Source: CAVPUA01 sp963828015 | GTDB taxonomy: Bacteria; Actinomycetota; Actinomycetes; Mycobacteriales; Jatrophihabitantaceae | Length of the DNA stretch: 64,000 nt | Reading direction: 5' to 3' | Assembly (NCBI GenBank): GCA_963828015.1 | Contig: CAWHCD010000006.1 | Span: 310,001-374,000, forward strand | Part shown: piece after piece, positions 30,784-40,790 of the stretch | Position numbering within the stretch: position 1 is the stretch's first letter | How the letters are laid out: each line of letters starts with the position of its first letter | The notes under the pieces: generated by a model | Databases searched by the model: none | Seen by the model: the letters and a program-made list of their open reading frames with translations, nothing else | What the model was told of the DNA's origin: nothing | Made by a program: the position numbers and the translations under genes

Positions 30784-32007
30784 TCAGTCGACGACCAGCC
30801 CCTGGGCGCCCGCGCCGTAGGCATTGAGGTAGGCGGCAATCCGGTCGTGGGCCTGCTGGTAGGTGGCCCGATCTGCGGCCGATGTCGCCGGGTCGGCCAG
30901 CGCCGCGGGCAGGTCGATCAGTCGCAGGGCCGGCGTGAGCTGCATCCAGGTCGGCACCGCCTCGACCTTGCTCACCGCCCAGGTCCCGGCCGCCGTCGGG
31001 CTGAAGGTGAAGATCGGCATCACGCCCTCGCGATTGTCATTGTTGGGCGGATCGTGGGCCGAGATCTGGTCGCCCATGCAATAGATGACCCACTTGCCCT
31101 TGACCTGCTGGAACGGCTGAACCGCGTGCGCATGGTCACCGAGGATCACGTCGATGTCGGGCGAGGCGAGCAGTTGGGCGGCCTGCGTCTGCTGCGTGGT
31201 GGTGGCCGTGTGGGTGTATTCGGTGCCCCAATGCAGGCTGAGCACGACGATGTCGGCGCCGGCCTGTTTGGCCCGATGGGCGGCCGCCAGGATGGTCGGG
31301 ACGTCGGTCAGATTGGCCAGCCACGGCTCGTTCGCCGGCAGGCTCAGCCCGTTGAAGCCGAATGAGTAGGCCAGCTGGGCGACCTTCACGCCGTTGGCCA
31401 TCGTCAGGATCAGCGGGGTCGCGGCCTCGGCGGCCGAGCGGGCGCTGCCGGTATGGGCCAGGCCGGCCGCGTCGAGTTCGTCCAGTGTCCGGGTGACGCC
31501 GGCCGATCCTTGGTCGATGGTGTGGTTGGACGCCGTGGTGCAGCTCTTGTAGCCGATGCCCTTCAGCGCCGTCAGCACCTGCGGCGGCGCGCTGAAGTCG
31601 GGGTAGCCGGCGAAGGGCCCACCGGGCGGCGCCAGGGGGGTCTCCAACTCGCAGGTGGCCAGATCGACCTGACTGGTCACTTGCTTGATGCCGGCGTAGA
31701 TCTGGCTGAAGTCATAACCGCTTTCCCCCGCCGCCTGGGCATCGGCGGCGGCCTGCGCGATCAGCGGGGGATGGACCAGCACGTCACCCGATCCCAGGAT
31801 CGAGACCGTTCGGACCGATGACGCAGTCGGCGTTGGGCTCGTGGGCAACGTGCTCGTGGGCGCCGCCGCGGTCGCCGCCGCCGCCGGCGGCAAACGGGTG
31901 GACTTCGGCGATGGACTGGACCCCGAATGGGAACATCCGGAAACGAGCACGAGCAGAACCGCCGCCAACGTCAACGCAGGGGCCCGCATCTGCGCAAGAT
32001 ACGACAT
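30784..32007 (-). CDS. CapA/PgsA-like metallophosphatase-fold lipoprotein
   Basis: A 407-aa exported lipoprotein. The signal peptide ends at lipobox LVSGC; an Ala/Ser/Thr/Pro-rich linker follows. The body is a poly-gamma-glutamate CapA-type calcineurin-like domain: SILGSGDVLVHPP, TASNHTIDQG, LSLHWGTEY and VILGDHAHAVQPF provide the metal ligands. No other capsule gene is near, so a cell-envelope role is only inferred. The start may be ATG 32007 or ATG 31989, the latter giving a more usual short n-region. Confidence 0.87.
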   Translation of the reverse strand: MSYLAQMRAPALTLAAVLLVLVSGCSHSGSSPSPKSTRLPPAAAATAAAPTSTLPTSPTPTASSVRTVSILGSGDVLVHPPLIAQAAADAQAAGESGYDFSQIYAGIKQVTSQVDLATCELETPLAPPGGPFAGYPDFSAPPQVLTALKGIGYKSCTTASNHTIDQGSAGVTRTLDELDAAGLAHTGSARSAAEAATPLILTMANGVKVAQLAYSFGFNGLSLPANEPWLANLTDVPTILAAAHRAKQAGADIVVLSLHWGTEYTHTATTTQQTQAAQLLASPDIDVILGDHAHAVQPFQQVKGKWVIYCMGDQISAHDPPNNDNREGVMPIFTFSPTAAGTWAVSKVEAVPTWMQLTPALRLIDLPAALADPATSAADRATYQQAHDRIAAYLNAYGAGAQGLVVD

Positions 32008-32047
32008 GTGCGGCGATCCAACCTATGGTGAGGCAACACACCCACCC

Positions 32048-32119
32048 CGCCGAGTGGGCCAATAAGTCGCGAGTGGTCGCGTGTAGACGCCCACTCGGTG
32101 AGCAGACGCCCACTCGGCG
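32048..32119. repeat. Nested palindromic repeat, copy 2
   Basis: Outer arms CGCCGAGTGGGC (32048-32059) and GCCCACTCGGCG (32108-32119), with inner CGAGTGGTCGC (from 32070) and GCCCACTCGG (from 32089). All four elements are identical to copy 1 at 17771-17843 while the spacers differ in sequence; element starts are 22, 19 and 19 nt apart (23, 19, 19 in copy 1). It lies 41 nt upstream of the CapA-like start codon. Confidence 0.8.
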
Positions 32120-32332
32120 GGGTCTGATCGCCGCCGCCCGAATCGGCCCCCCCGGCGAGCACCACGAGGCATTCCGACGCCGAAGCCGCCGGTGCGGGGG
32201 CGATGGGGGGATGCTCGGATCGTCGGCCTTCAAGTAATTTGCGCGCTCGGCGGCGACCGTGGCCGGGCGTGGGATCACCCGCGGCCTGTTCGGGACGTCG
32301 CGCAAGAAGCGATGAACTGCGAGCCCACCGCC

Positions 32333-32338
32333 TATCCT
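32333..32338 (+). promoter_or_regulatory. Candidate -10 (TATCCT) of the PIM operon
   Basis: TATCCT about 43 nt before GTG 32381, giving a short leader. It is the only promoter-like hexamer before pgsA-patA-pimA. Confidence 0.35.
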
Positions 32339-32380
32339 GAGGGCTAGCTGCAGCCGCCAAGACTGATCGGAATCGCCGTC

Positions 32381-32998
32381 GTGCTGAACGTCCATGCTCG
32401 CTCTTTCTTCGGCCGCGGGATCACACCGCTGGGCGAATGGCTGGCGCGCCGGGGAGTCAGCCCGGACCTGATCACCGTCGTCGGCACCGTCGGTACGACG
32501 GCGTCGGCGCTGATCTTCTTCCCCCGAGGCCTGTGGTTCACCGGCGCCGCCCTGTGCTGGGCCTTCGTCATGCTCGACATGCTCGACGGAGCGGTGGCCC
32601 GGGCCACCGGACGCAACAGCAAGTTCGGTGCTGTGCTCGATTCCGCGTGCGACCGGGTCGCCGACGCCGCCATTTTTGCTGGGCTGGCCTGGTATTTCGC
32701 CCGCCACGATCAGCCCTGGCTGCTGGCAGCGGCGATGCTCTGCATGGTGCTGGGTTCGCTCACCTCCTACATCAAGGCGCGCGCCGAAGGGGTGGGGCTG
32801 ACCTGCAACGTCGGCATCGCCGAGCGGGCCGAGCGACTGATCATCGTGCTGGTCGGCACCGGCGTCTCCGGGGCCTTCCTGGGCATTCCCTACGCGCAGG
32901 CGGTGTCGCTGTGGATCCTGGTGGCCGCGTCGACGATCACCGTCGGACAGCGCTTCGCGACCGTCTACCAGCAGTCCAAGGCGTTGAGCACGCCGTGA
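32381..32998 (+). CDS. pgsA1: Phosphatidylinositol phosphate synthase (CDP-alcohol phosphatidyltransferase)
   Basis: A 205-aa membrane enzyme with the CDP-alcohol phosphotransferase signature D-x2-D-G-x2-A-R-x8-G-x3-D-x3-D at about residues 66-90 (DMLDGAVARATGR, FGAVLDSACDR) and about six helices. Its position just before patA and pimA marks it as the enzyme that makes PI-phosphate from CDP-diacylglycerol and inositol phosphate, rather than a phosphatidylglycerol-phosphate synthase. GTG 32381; 13 nt to patA. Confidence 0.93.
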   Translation: MLNVHARSFFGRGITPLGEWLARRGVSPDLITVVGTVGTTASALIFFPRGLWFTGAALCWAFVMLDMLDGAVARATGRNSKFGAVLDSACDRVADAAIFAGLAWYFARHDQPWLLAAAMLCMVLGSLTSYIKARAEGVGLTCNVGIAERAERLIIVLVGTGVSGAFLGIPYAQAVSLWILVAASTITVGQRFATVYQQSKALSTP

Positions 32999-33011
32999 TC
33001 AGCGCGCCTCG

Positions 33012-33947
33012 ATGACCACGGTGCGCGACGAGCTGGACGAGCTGCGCGGGCAGTTCGTCTCGGCCGGGTTCGCCGCCGGCTGGGGCATGATCAAGTCGGT
33101 GCCGGCACCGGTCGCCGCCCGCATGTTTCAGGCCGCCGCGGACGCCGCCACCCTGCGCAATGGTCCGGCCATCGCGCAGCTGCGCCGCAACCTGCGCCGC
33201 GTCGTCGGCCCGGACCCGAGCGCAGCCGACCTGGAGCGCATCCTCGGTGTCTCGATGCGCTCCTACGCGCGGTATTGGCTCGAGACGTTCCGCCTGCCCA
33301 AGATGGACCAGGCCGAGGTCGTGGCCCGGGCCCAAGCCGGCACGGTCGGCGCCGAGCACATCGACGCCGCGGTCGAGGCCGGCCGCGGGTACATCCTGGC
33401 CCTGCCGCATATGGGTAACTACGACGTCGCCGGATTGTGGCTCGTCGATCGTTATCGGGCGCCGTTCACGACCGTCGCCGAGCGACTGCGACCGGAGTCC
33501 CTCTTCGATCGCTTCGTCGCCTACCGCGAAAGCCTGGGCTTTCAGGTCGTGGCACTGACCGGGGGCGAACGCCCGCCGACCGGGATACTGACCGAGCAGC
33601 TGCGCGCGGGCGGGGGAGTCTGCCTGGTGGCCGACCGCGACCTGTCCCAGCACGGACTCACCGTGGACTTCTTCGGCGCACCGGCGCGCATGCCGGGCGG
33701 CCCGGCGATGCTGGCCGCGATGACCGGAGCGGCCCTGCTCCCGGTGGGGCTCTGGTTCACCGACGACGGTGGTTGGGGGCAGTACATCTACCCGGCGGTG
33801 CAGTTGCCCGAGGGGCGGTTGCGCGATCGGGTCCAAACGGGCACGCAGCTACTGGCCGACCGGTACGCCGAGGTCATCGCGGCCCACCCGAGCGACTGGC
33901 ACATGCTGCAGAAGCTCTGGGTCGACGACGAGGTTCGGCGGGACTAG
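33012..33947 (+). CDS. patA: Phosphatidylinositol mannoside acyltransferase
   Basis: A 311-aa LPLAT-family acyltransferase acylating the 2-mannose of PIM1/PIM2 at the cytosolic membrane face. Catalytic H-x4-D motif is HMGNYD (about residue 134); other conserved stretches are TTVAERLRPESLFDRF and VADRDLSQHGLTVDFFG. ATG 33012 begins 13 nt after pgsA. It is ordered pgsA-patA-pimA exactly as in mycobacteria. Confidence 0.93.
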   Translation: MTTVRDELDELRGQFVSAGFAAGWGMIKSVPAPVAARMFQAAADAATLRNGPAIAQLRRNLRRVVGPDPSAADLERILGVSMRSYARYWLETFRLPKMDQAEVVARAQAGTVGAEHIDAAVEAGRGYILALPHMGNYDVAGLWLVDRYRAPFTTVAERLRPESLFDRFVAYRESLGFQVVALTGGERPPTGILTEQLRAGGGVCLVADRDLSQHGLTVDFFGAPARMPGGPAMLAAMTGAALLPVGLWFTDDGGWGQYIYPAVQLPEGRLRDRVQTGTQLLADRYAEVIAAHPSDWHMLQKLWVDDEVRRD

Positions 33948-33951
33948 GCAT

Positions 33952-35076
33952 ATGCGCATCGGAATGGTCTGCCCGTACGCCTGGGGAATTCCCGGCGGCG
34001 TCCAGGCGCACGTGCGTGACCTGGCCGAAACCCTTATTTCGCAAGGACATTCGGTGTCCGTGCTGGCGCCAGGGGACGAGGACGATCCGGCCCTGCCGGC
34101 CTACGTCGTCGGCGCGGGCAAGGCGGTCCCAATCCCGTACAACGGCTCGGTGGCCCGCTTACAGTTCGGTCTGGTCTCGGCGGCGCGGGTGCGCCGCTGG
34201 CTACGCGATGGCCGTTTCGACGTGGTGCACGTGCACGAGCCGGGCGCGCCGAGTCTGTCGCTGCTGACCTGCATGATCTACGACGGGCCGCTGGTGGCGA
34301 CCTTCCACATGGCCACTACCCGCTCGCGGGTGCTGTCGACGTTCGACAGCGTGCTGCAGCCGTTCCTCGAGAAACTCACCGCGCGCATCGCGGTATCGAT
34401 GGCGGCGCGTCGGGTGATCGTCGAACATCTCGGGGCCGACGCCGTGGTCATCCCGAATGGCGTCTCGCTGGCCAACTACGCCCGCCCCGAGCTGCTGGCG
34501 GGCTACCCGCGCGCGGGCGCGACGATCGGCTTCATCGGTCGCTACGACGAACCTCGCAAGGGCATGGACGTGCTGATCGACGCGGTCGGCCGGCTGATCG
34601 AGGACGGGCGCGACGTGCAGCTGCTCGTCGCCGGGCGGGGCGACAGCGAGCCCTTCCTGGACCTGCTAAGCCGTGAGGTGCGCGAGCGCGTCGTTCTCCT
34701 GGGTCAGGTGGACGAGATCGACAAGATCAAGATGTTGCACAGCATCGACGTCTACTGCGCACCCAACACCGGACAGGAAAGCTTCGGGGTGATCCTGCTC
34801 GAGGCGATGGCGGCCGGTGCGGCCATCGTGGCCAGTGACCTCGAAGCCTTTCGGCGCGTCCTCGACGGGGGCCGGGCCGGACGGCTGTTCACCACCGGCG
34901 ACGCCGCTGGGTTGGCCGAGGTCCTGGGGGAGCTGCTCGACCAGCCCCTGCTGCGCGCCGAGTTGGTCGCTGCCGGACATCAGGTGGTGGCCGACTATGA
35001 CTGGGCCCGGATCGCGACCGAGGTCATGCGGGTCTACGAACTGGCGATCGAGAGCGCGCCGATAGCCCGTGGGTGA
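33952..35076 (+). CDS. pimA: Phosphatidylinositol alpha-mannosyltransferase
   Basis: GT4-family, GT-B fold enzyme adding the first mannose from GDP-mannose to phosphatidylinositol. It has 374 aa. N-terminal MRIGMVCPYAWGIPGGVQAH holds the glycine loop; VVHVHEPGAPSLS and the C-terminal nucleotide-sugar motif PNTGQESFGVILLEAMAAG (EX7E) are clear. ATG 33952 lies 4 nt after the patA stop. Completes the PIM1/Ac1PIM1 assembly set. Confidence 0.95.
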   Translation: MRIGMVCPYAWGIPGGVQAHVRDLAETLISQGHSVSVLAPGDEDDPALPAYVVGAGKAVPIPYNGSVARLQFGLVSAARVRRWLRDGRFDVVHVHEPGAPSLSLLTCMIYDGPLVATFHMATTRSRVLSTFDSVLQPFLEKLTARIAVSMAARRVIVEHLGADAVVIPNGVSLANYARPELLAGYPRAGATIGFIGRYDEPRKGMDVLIDAVGRLIEDGRDVQLLVAGRGDSEPFLDLLSREVRERVVLLGQVDEIDKIKMLHSIDVYCAPNTGQESFGVILLEAMAAGAAIVASDLEAFRRVLDGGRAGRLFTTGDAAGLAEVLGELLDQPLLRAELVAAGHQVVADYDWARIATEVMRVYELAIESAPIARG

Positions 35077-35086
35077 GCTCGCCCGC

Positions 35087-35092
35087 TAGGCT
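35087..35092 (+). promoter_or_regulatory. -10 element (TAGGCT) for the LemA-like gene
   Basis: TAGGCT, 8 nt, then GTG 35101; leaderless layout. Confidence 0.4.
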
Positions 35093-35100
35093 CCCGAGCC

Positions 35101-35616
35101 GTGCTAGCTGTCGTCTGGGTGATCCTGGCGATCCTCATCGCGGTCTTGCTCACGGCGTGGATCACCTTCACCCTGACCCGCCTCGATCGCCTCTACGCCC
35201 GCGTAGACGCCGCACAGGCCTCGCTGGACGCCCAGCTCGTACGCCGGGTCGCGGCCGTGGCCCACGTCGTCGACGCGAGCGACGCCACCCTGTCCGACGT
35301 CGAGCGGCACCGCTACGTCGAGCTGACCCAACAGGCGCTGGCGGCCAGTACGCAGGAGCGGCAAGCCAGCGAGAACGCCGTGGGCCGGGCCGTGATCGAG
35401 CTGGTCGAGTCCCGCGCGGACCTGACTGACGAGGCGGCGGGCGAACTGGCCGAAGCGGCCACTCGCGTCCTAATTGCCCGGCGCTTTTACAACGACGCGG
35501 TGCGCGACACGCGCGCCCTTAAGCAAAGCCCCCTGCCCCGCCTGCTACACCTGGGACCTACCCGTCCCATACCGCAGTTTTTCGACATCGATGACACTGT
35601 CCCGGTCCGACGGTGA
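35101..35616 (+). CDS. LemA-like membrane-anchored protein
   Basis: A 171-aa protein: one N-terminal membrane helix (about 2-24), then a long helical domain. The stretch LYARVDAAQASLDAQLVRR and especially VLIARRFYNDAVRDTRAL closely follow the LemA family pattern (RxDxAxxxxDxQLxRR ... ARQxYNDAVRxYN). LemA proteins have no settled function. Its C-terminal FFDIDDTVPVRR is not typical. It follows pimA and has its own -10-like hexamer. Confidence 0.75.
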   Translation: MLAVVWVILAILIAVLLTAWITFTLTRLDRLYARVDAAQASLDAQLVRRVAAVAHVVDASDATLSDVERHRYVELTQQALAASTQERQASENAVGRAVIELVESRADLTDEAAGELAEAATRVLIARRFYNDAVRDTRALKQSPLPRLLHLGPTRPIPQFFDIDDTVPVRR

Positions 35617-35635
35617 CGTCAGCTGAAAGGTTCGT

Positions 35636-36685
35636 ATGAGAGTCCCCGCCCGCGCTGGCGCATTGTGCGTAGTGCCCCTGCTGCTGCTGGCCACCGCCTG
35701 CGGTGGAGCCGCGGCCAAGCCCAGGTCGACGCCGGCCCCGGTCTCCACCTCGCCCGTCGCGGTGACCTCCGAGGTGCCGACGCCCACCCCGACTCCGACC
35801 CCCGTCGCGGTCAATCCGCTGACCGGGCTGGCGCCGGTTCCGGCGGGTCCGGTGGTCGCGGTGAAGATCGATGACACCAGCGGCGGCCGCCCGATGCGAA
35901 ACATCAACGCCGCCGACGTCGTCTACATCGAACAGGTCGAGGGCGGGCTGACCCGGTTGCTGTCGATCTTCGCGACCAACAAGCCGGTCGTGGAATCGGT
36001 GCGGAGCACCCGGGCCAGCGATCCTGAACTGGTCGCCCAGTACGGGGCGATCGCCTATGTGGCCTCCGGTGGAGCCGCGAACCCGCTGCAGGTACTCGAC
36101 GCATCCCCGCTCAAGACCACCATCAACGACCGCAACGGACCCGGCTTTGCCCGCGACAACAACCGCGACATGCCCTACAACCTGACGGCCGACCTGGCCA
36201 AGGTCTCGGTCGCGGTCGGCGGGGCCGGGGTGCAGAACGTCGGGTTCACCTGGTCGGCCGACACGGCCGCTTTGGCCACCGCGGCGCCGGGTAATACGTT
36301 GTCGACGACGGTCGGGGCCACCGGCGTGCGCTTCGACTACGACCCGGCCGCCGCGCGCTACGACCGGGTTATCGGCGGGGTCACCCAGAAGCAGTCCGAT
36401 GGCGCCGTGGTCTCGACGCCCAACGTGATTGTGCAGTTCTGCAGCGTGACGCCCTATCCGCAGGACATCGACGTGAACGGCAATCCGTCGCAGTACACCC
36501 ACTCCGTCGGGTCGGGTCAGGTGTCGGTCTTCCGCAATGGCAAGCGGGTGGACGGAACCTGGTCACGGGCTTCGGCGACCGCGCCGACTGCGTTCACCGG
36601 GGCCGACGGGCAACCGATCGCGTTGGCACCGGGCGGCACCTGGGTGGTGCTCGTCGCCAACGGGACCAGCCTGACCTCGAGCTGA
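35636..36685 (+). CDS. DUF3048 lipoprotein
   Basis: A 349-aa exported protein: signal peptide with lipobox LLATAC (Cys about residue 22), a Thr/Pro repeat linker (TPTPTPTP at about 48-58), then a DUF3048 domain starting NPLTGLAP and VVAVKIDD, containing [17 protein letters not shown] and [11 protein letters not shown]. The family is secreted and of unknown function in Gram-positive bacteria. It lies 19 nt after the LemA-like gene and is probably co-transcribed. Confidence 0.9.
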   Translation: MRVPARAGALCVVPLLLLATACGGAAAKPRSTPAPVSTSPVAVTSEVPTPTPTPTPVAVNPLTGLAPVPAGPVVAVKIDDTSGGRPMRNINAADVVYIEQVEGGLTRLLSIFATNKPVVESVRSTRASDPELVAQYGAIAYVASGGAANPLQVLDASPLKTTINDRNGPGFARDNNRDMPYNLTADLAKVSVAVGGAGVQNVGFTWSADTAALATAAPGNTLSTTVGATGVRFDYDPAAARYDRVIGGVTQKQSDGAVVSTPNVIVQFCSVTPYPQDIDVNGNPSQYTHSVGSGQVSVFRNGKRVDGTWSRASATAPTAFTGADGQPIALAPGGTWVVLVANGTSLTSS

Positions 36686-36715
36686 CGGGCGGAGCAACCG
36701 AGTCGCGGTGCGCCG

Positions 36716-36721
36716 TAGAAT
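36716..36721 (+). promoter_or_regulatory. -10 element (TAGAAT) of pdxS
   Basis: TAGAAT, 7 nt, then ATG 36729; same hexamer and spacing as the his operon promoter. It supports 36729 as the start. Confidence 0.5.
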
Positions 36722-36728
36722 GGTGGGC

Positions 36729-37628
<900 letters not shown>

Positions 37629-37667
37629 CGCGTAGCCGGCCAACGCGTTCGCTGGCACAGTGGACTC

Positions 37668-37976
37668 ATGTGCCGCAACATTCACACTCTGCGCCCGCCG
37701 TTCGTCGAGCACGTAACCCCGGAGGACGTTGACGCGGCCGCGCTGCAATACGTCCGCAAGATCGCGGGGATGCGGGTGCCGTCCGGCGCCAACGCCGCCG
37801 CCTTCGATGCGGCCGTGCAGGCGGTCAGCGCGGCCACGGCCAAGCTGCTGGACGAACTGGTGTTGCGACCCACGACGTCCAAACATGCGCGCGAGTTCGC
37901 CAACCACACCGCCCATGCGCAGGCCCACGCGGCCAAGACCCCGCACACGCACACCACGGTGCCGCCGTCCTCCTGA
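37668..37976 (+). CDS. DUF2277 protein
   Basis: A 102-aa protein starting MCRNIHTLRPPF with AALQYVRKIAGMRVPS at about 26-41, the hallmark of DUF2277. The C terminus is His/Ala-rich (HTAHAQAHAAKTPHTHT), which could bind metal. Function unknown. It lies between pdxS and pdxT. A weak CACAGT hexamer is found 6 nt before ATG 37668. Confidence 0.85.
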   Translation: MCRNIHTLRPPFVEHVTPEDVDAAALQYVRKIAGMRVPSGANAAAFDAAVQAVSAATAKLLDELVLRPTTSKHAREFANHTAHAQAHAAKTPHTHTTVPPSS

Positions 37977-37998
37977 CGCCCGGCGGCCGGGTGCCCCC

Positions 37999-38004
37999 TA
38001 GGCT
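37999..38004 (+). promoter_or_regulatory. -10 element (TAGGCT) of pdxT
   Basis: TAGGCT, 8 nt, then GTG 38013; leaderless layout, so pdxT-yebC can be transcribed apart from pdxS. Confidence 0.45.
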
Positions 38005-38012
38005 GGGACACC

Positions 38013-38615
38013 GTGCCCACCATCGGAGTCCTCGCCTTGCAGGGTGACGTGCGTGAGCATGTCGCGGCGATCCAGGCTGCCGGTTACGCGTCGGCCACCG
38101 TCCGGCGCCCGGCCGAGCTCGAGGCGGTCGACGGCCTCGTGCTGCCCGGCGGGGAGTCGACCACGATCATCAAGCTGGCCAAGGCTTTCGAACTCTACGA
38201 GCCGCTGCGGACCCGGATTGCCGATGGCCTGCCGACCTACGGCTCCTGCGCGGGCATGATCCTGCTCGCCGATCGGATCGCCGCCGACGGCGACCAGGTC
38301 GAGGACACCTTCGGCGGGCTGGACGTGACCGTGCGCCGCAATGCCTTCGGCCGACAGGTCGATTCCTTCGAAGAAGACGTCGAGGTCGATGGTCTTGACG
38401 GGCCGGCGGTGCACGCGGTCTTCATCCGCGCGCCCTGGGTGGAACAGATCGGCCCACGGGCCCAGGCCCTCGGGCGGATCGGGTCCGGACCGCTCGCCGG
38501 TAGGATTGTCGTAGTTCGCCAGCAGCAACTGCTGGCCACGTCCTTCCACCCGGAACTCACCGGTGACGGACGCATTCACAGGTACTTTTGCGAGATGGTG
38601 GAGCAACAGGCATGA
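38013..38615 (+). CDS. pdxT: Pyridoxal 5'-phosphate synthase glutaminase PdxT
   Basis: Class-I glutaminase partner of PdxS, 200 aa. Nucleophile Cys in [11 protein letters not shown] (about residue 79), [10 protein letters not shown] near 48 and the His-Glu pair in [10 protein letters not shown] near 175. The stop overlaps the yebC ATG by 4 nt. The pdxT-yebC-ruvCAB order is widespread in actinobacteria. Confidence 0.96.
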   Translation: MPTIGVLALQGDVREHVAAIQAAGYASATVRRPAELEAVDGLVLPGGESTTIIKLAKAFELYEPLRTRIADGLPTYGSCAGMILLADRIAADGDQVEDTFGGLDVTVRRNAFGRQVDSFEEDVEVDGLDGPAVHAVFIRAPWVEQIGPRAQALGRIGSGPLAGRIVVVRQQQLLATSFHPELTGDGRIHRYFCEMVEQQA

Positions 38616-39367
38616 GTGGCCACTCAAAATGGGCGACGACCAAGCACAAGAAGGCGGTCATCGATGCCAAGCGCGGCAAGCTGTTCGCCAAGCTGATCAA
38701 GAACATCGAGGTGGCCGCACGCACCGGCGGTGCCGACACCGACGGCAACCCGACGCTCTACGACGCGATCCAGAAGGCCCGTAAGACCTCGGTGCCACTG
38801 GACAACATCGAGCGAGCGGTCAAGCGTGGTTCGGGCGCCGAGGCGGGCGGCTCGGACTGGCAGACGATCATGTACGAGGGCTATGCCCCCAACGGCGTGG
38901 CCGTGCTCATCGAGTGCCTCACCGACAACCGCAACCGGGCGGCCGGCGAGGTCCGCATCGCGATGACCCGCAACGGCGGCTCGATGGCCGACCCGGGTTC
39001 GGTCTCCTACATGTTCAGCCGCAAGGGCGTGATCATCGTCCCCAAGGACGGCACCACCGAGGACGACGTTCTCGCGGCCGTCCTCGATGCCGGGGCCGAA
39101 GAGGTCAACGACATGGGCGAGGTGTTCGAGGTGGTCAGCGAGCCGACCGACCTCGTTGCGGTCCGCACCGCCCTGCAGAGCGCCGGCATCGACTACGACT
39201 CCGCCGACGCGCCGTTCGTGCCGAGCGTGCACGTCGAACTGGACGAGGAGGGCGCCCGCAAGGTGCTGCGACTCGTCGATGCCCTCGAGGACTCCGACGA
39301 CGTGCAGAACGTGTACGCCAACTTCGACGTCAGCGATGAGATCCTCGAGGCGCTCGACGCCGAGTAG
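38612..39367 (+). CDS. yebC: YebC/PmpR-family protein
   Basis: A 251-aa member of the YebC family: [22 protein letters not shown] start, [12 protein letters not shown] and [17 protein letters not shown]. Long called a DNA-binding regulator; recent work on family members points to help with ribosomal translation of proline-rich motifs. Which applies here is not known. ATG 38612 overlaps pdxT. It ends 7 nt before a convergent gene. Confidence 0.95.
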   Translation: MSGHSKWATTKHKKAVIDAKRGKLFAKLIKNIEVAARTGGADTDGNPTLYDAIQKARKTSVPLDNIERAVKRGSGAEAGGSDWQTIMYEGYAPNGVAVLIECLTDNRNRAAGEVRIAMTRNGGSMADPGSVSYMFSRKGVIIVPKDGTTEDDVLAAVLDAGAEEVNDMGEVFEVVSEPTDLVAVRTALQSAGIDYDSADAPFVPSVHVELDEEGARKVLRLVDALEDSDDVQNVYANFDVSDEILEALDAE

Positions 39368-39374
39368 CCGCGCG

Positions 39375-40178
39375 CTAGATCAGCCGGTTCCAGAACCGGA
39401 AGAGCACGTAGCCGGCGCGCCACAGGGCACTCGATGCCCCGGACAGGCTGTAGAAGTAGTTGACCAGATCGAAGAACTTGTTGTTGAGCGTCTGGATCTG
39501 CAGCAACACGTAGAGCCCGATCATGCCCCAGGGCTTGACCTTCTCCAGCGAGTGCACGGTGGCCGCGTCCAGGTACGGCTCGATGATCGCGTAACCGTCC
39601 AGGCCGGGGATCGGCAACAGGTTCAGCACCGCCGCACTGACCTGCAGGAAGCCCAGGAAACCGAGGGCGGCCCAGAACATGCCGTGCCCGTCCAACACCG
39701 AGTGCGTGCGGGCGATGAGCAGCAGCACGGCCGCGAAGACGATGTTGCTGAACGGGCCGGCCGCGGCGGCCAGGCTGCGCTGGGCGTTGGTGCGGAACGT
39801 GTTCGGATGCAGGTACACCGCGCCGCCGGGCAGTCCGATGCCGCCCTGAACGATGAACAGCAGCGGCAGCACGATCGACAGGAACGGGTGCGCGTACTTG
39901 AACGGGTTCAGCGTCAGGTACCCGGCGGCCTCGACGCTGTGATCGCCGGCCCGGTAGGCCGCGTAGGCGTGGCCGAACTCGTGGAAGCACAGGGTGACGA
40001 CCCAGCCCGAGATGACGAACAGGAAGACCCCGATGCGCCCGGCCGTGGCGCCGTCGCCCGGCTTGGGCACCGGGGCGGTCCAGCACAACAGCGCGGACAG
40101 CGCCCACACCGCCACGAAGCCGAGAAACAACGGGCTCGGGCGCACCGCACGGCGCCGCCGATCAGGCAGGGAGTACAC
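39375..40178 (-). CDS. M50-family site-2-like metalloprotease
   Basis: A 267-aa integral membrane zinc protease. HExxH is HEFGH (about residue 65) within a membrane helix, and the third ligand motif [11 protein letters not shown] lies near 187. About six helices, no PDZ domain, so the compact Rv2625c/SpoIVFB-like type rather than RseP. Substrate unknown. GTG 40178, divergent from ruvC with the SOS box between them. Confidence 0.9.
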   Translation of the reverse strand: MYSLPDRRRRAVRPSPLFLGFVAVWALSALLCWTAPVPKPGDGATAGRIGVFLFVISGWVVTLCFHEFGHAYAAYRAGDHSVEAAGYLTLNPFKYAHPFLSIVLPLLFIVQGGIGLPGGAVYLHPNTFRTNAQRSLAAAAGPFSNIVFAAVLLLIARTHSVLDGHGMFWAALGFLGFLQVSAAVLNLLPIPGLDGYAIIEPYLDAATVHSLEKVKPWGMIGLYVLLQIQTLNNKFFDLVNYFYSLSGASSALWRAGYVLFRFWNRLI

Positions 40179-40237
40179 GACGAGCCACCTTACGGGCGTG
40201 TCGACTGGCCGGGGTCTGCTGGGCTTGATCTACTGTG

Positions 40238-40253
40238 TCGAACGTTCGTTCGA
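40238..40253. promoter_or_regulatory. SOS box (LexA operator) of ruvCAB
   Basis: TCGAACGTTCGTTCGA fits the actinobacterial SOS consensus TCGAAC-N4-GTTCGA with both half-sites perfect. It is 22 nt before the ruvC GTG and overlaps the downstream side of a TACTGT hexamer (40231-40236), a fitting place for repression by LexA. It also lies 60 nt upstream of the divergent M50 gene. Confidence 0.85.
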
Positions 40254-40274
40254 TGTCGACAGGTGGGTGGTCCG

Positions 40275-40790
40275 GTGCGCGTCTTGGGAGTCGATCCCGG
40301 CCTGACCCGGTGCGGGGTGGGCGTGGTCGACGGCGCGCCCGGTCGGGCCTTGACGCTGATCGCGGTCGACGTCATCCGTACGCCTCCGGAGCAGGAGATC
40401 GGGACTCGGCTGCTGGCCATCTCCGATGCCCTGACCCTGGCCCTGACGCAGTATCGCCCCGACGTCGTCGCGGTCGAGCGCGTCTTCAGCCAGCACAACG
40501 TCCGTACCGCCATGGCCACCGCGCAGGCGGCGGGCCTGGCGATCGTCGCCGCCACCCGCGCCGGAATCCCGGTCGCGCTGCATACCCCGACCGAGGTGAA
40601 GGCGGCGGTGACCGGATCGGGGCGGGCCGACAAGGCCCAGATCGGGGCCATGGTCACCCGCCTGCTGCGCCTGTCCGAGGCACCGCGCCCGGCCGATGCC
40701 GCCGACGCCCTGGCGCTGGCGATCTGCCAGATCTGGCGCGGGGCGGCCCAGGCCAGGATCGCCGCCGCGCAGGCTCAGGTGGCGCGATGA
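40275..40790 (+). CDS. ruvC: Holliday junction resolvase RuvC
   Basis: Endonuclease that cuts Holliday junctions moved by RuvAB. It has 171 aa, an RNase H-like fold with Asp7 in [12 protein letters not shown], Glu in [11 protein letters not shown] and the C-terminal [12 protein letters not shown] acidic residues. GTG 40275 gives the canonical N terminus. It is the first gene of the SOS-controlled ruvC-ruvA-ruvB operon. Confidence 0.96.
   Translation: MRVLGVDPGLTRCGVGVVDGAPGRALTLIAVDVIRTPPEQEIGTRLLAISDALTLALTQYRPDVVAVERVFSQHNVRTAMATAQAAGLAIVAATRAGIPVALHTPTEVKAAVTGSGRADKAQIGAMVTRLLRLSEAPRPADAADALALAICQIWRGAAQARIAAAQAQVAR

Larger units (their letters stand above)
32008..32380. other. 373-nt divergent intergenic region
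   Basis: It lies between the CapA-like gene and pgsA. It holds repeat copy 2 near the CapA end, an A/T-richer patch at about 32225-32240, and a TATCCT hexamer before pgsA. No credible coding frame: open frames here have unnatural composition. The 32120-32330 part shows nothing else I can identify. Confidence 0.6.

Noticed and set aside
32008..32380. Small protein gene in the CapA-pgsA gap
   Set aside because: Open frames here have unnatural composition, no ribosome sites and overlap the palindromic repeat.
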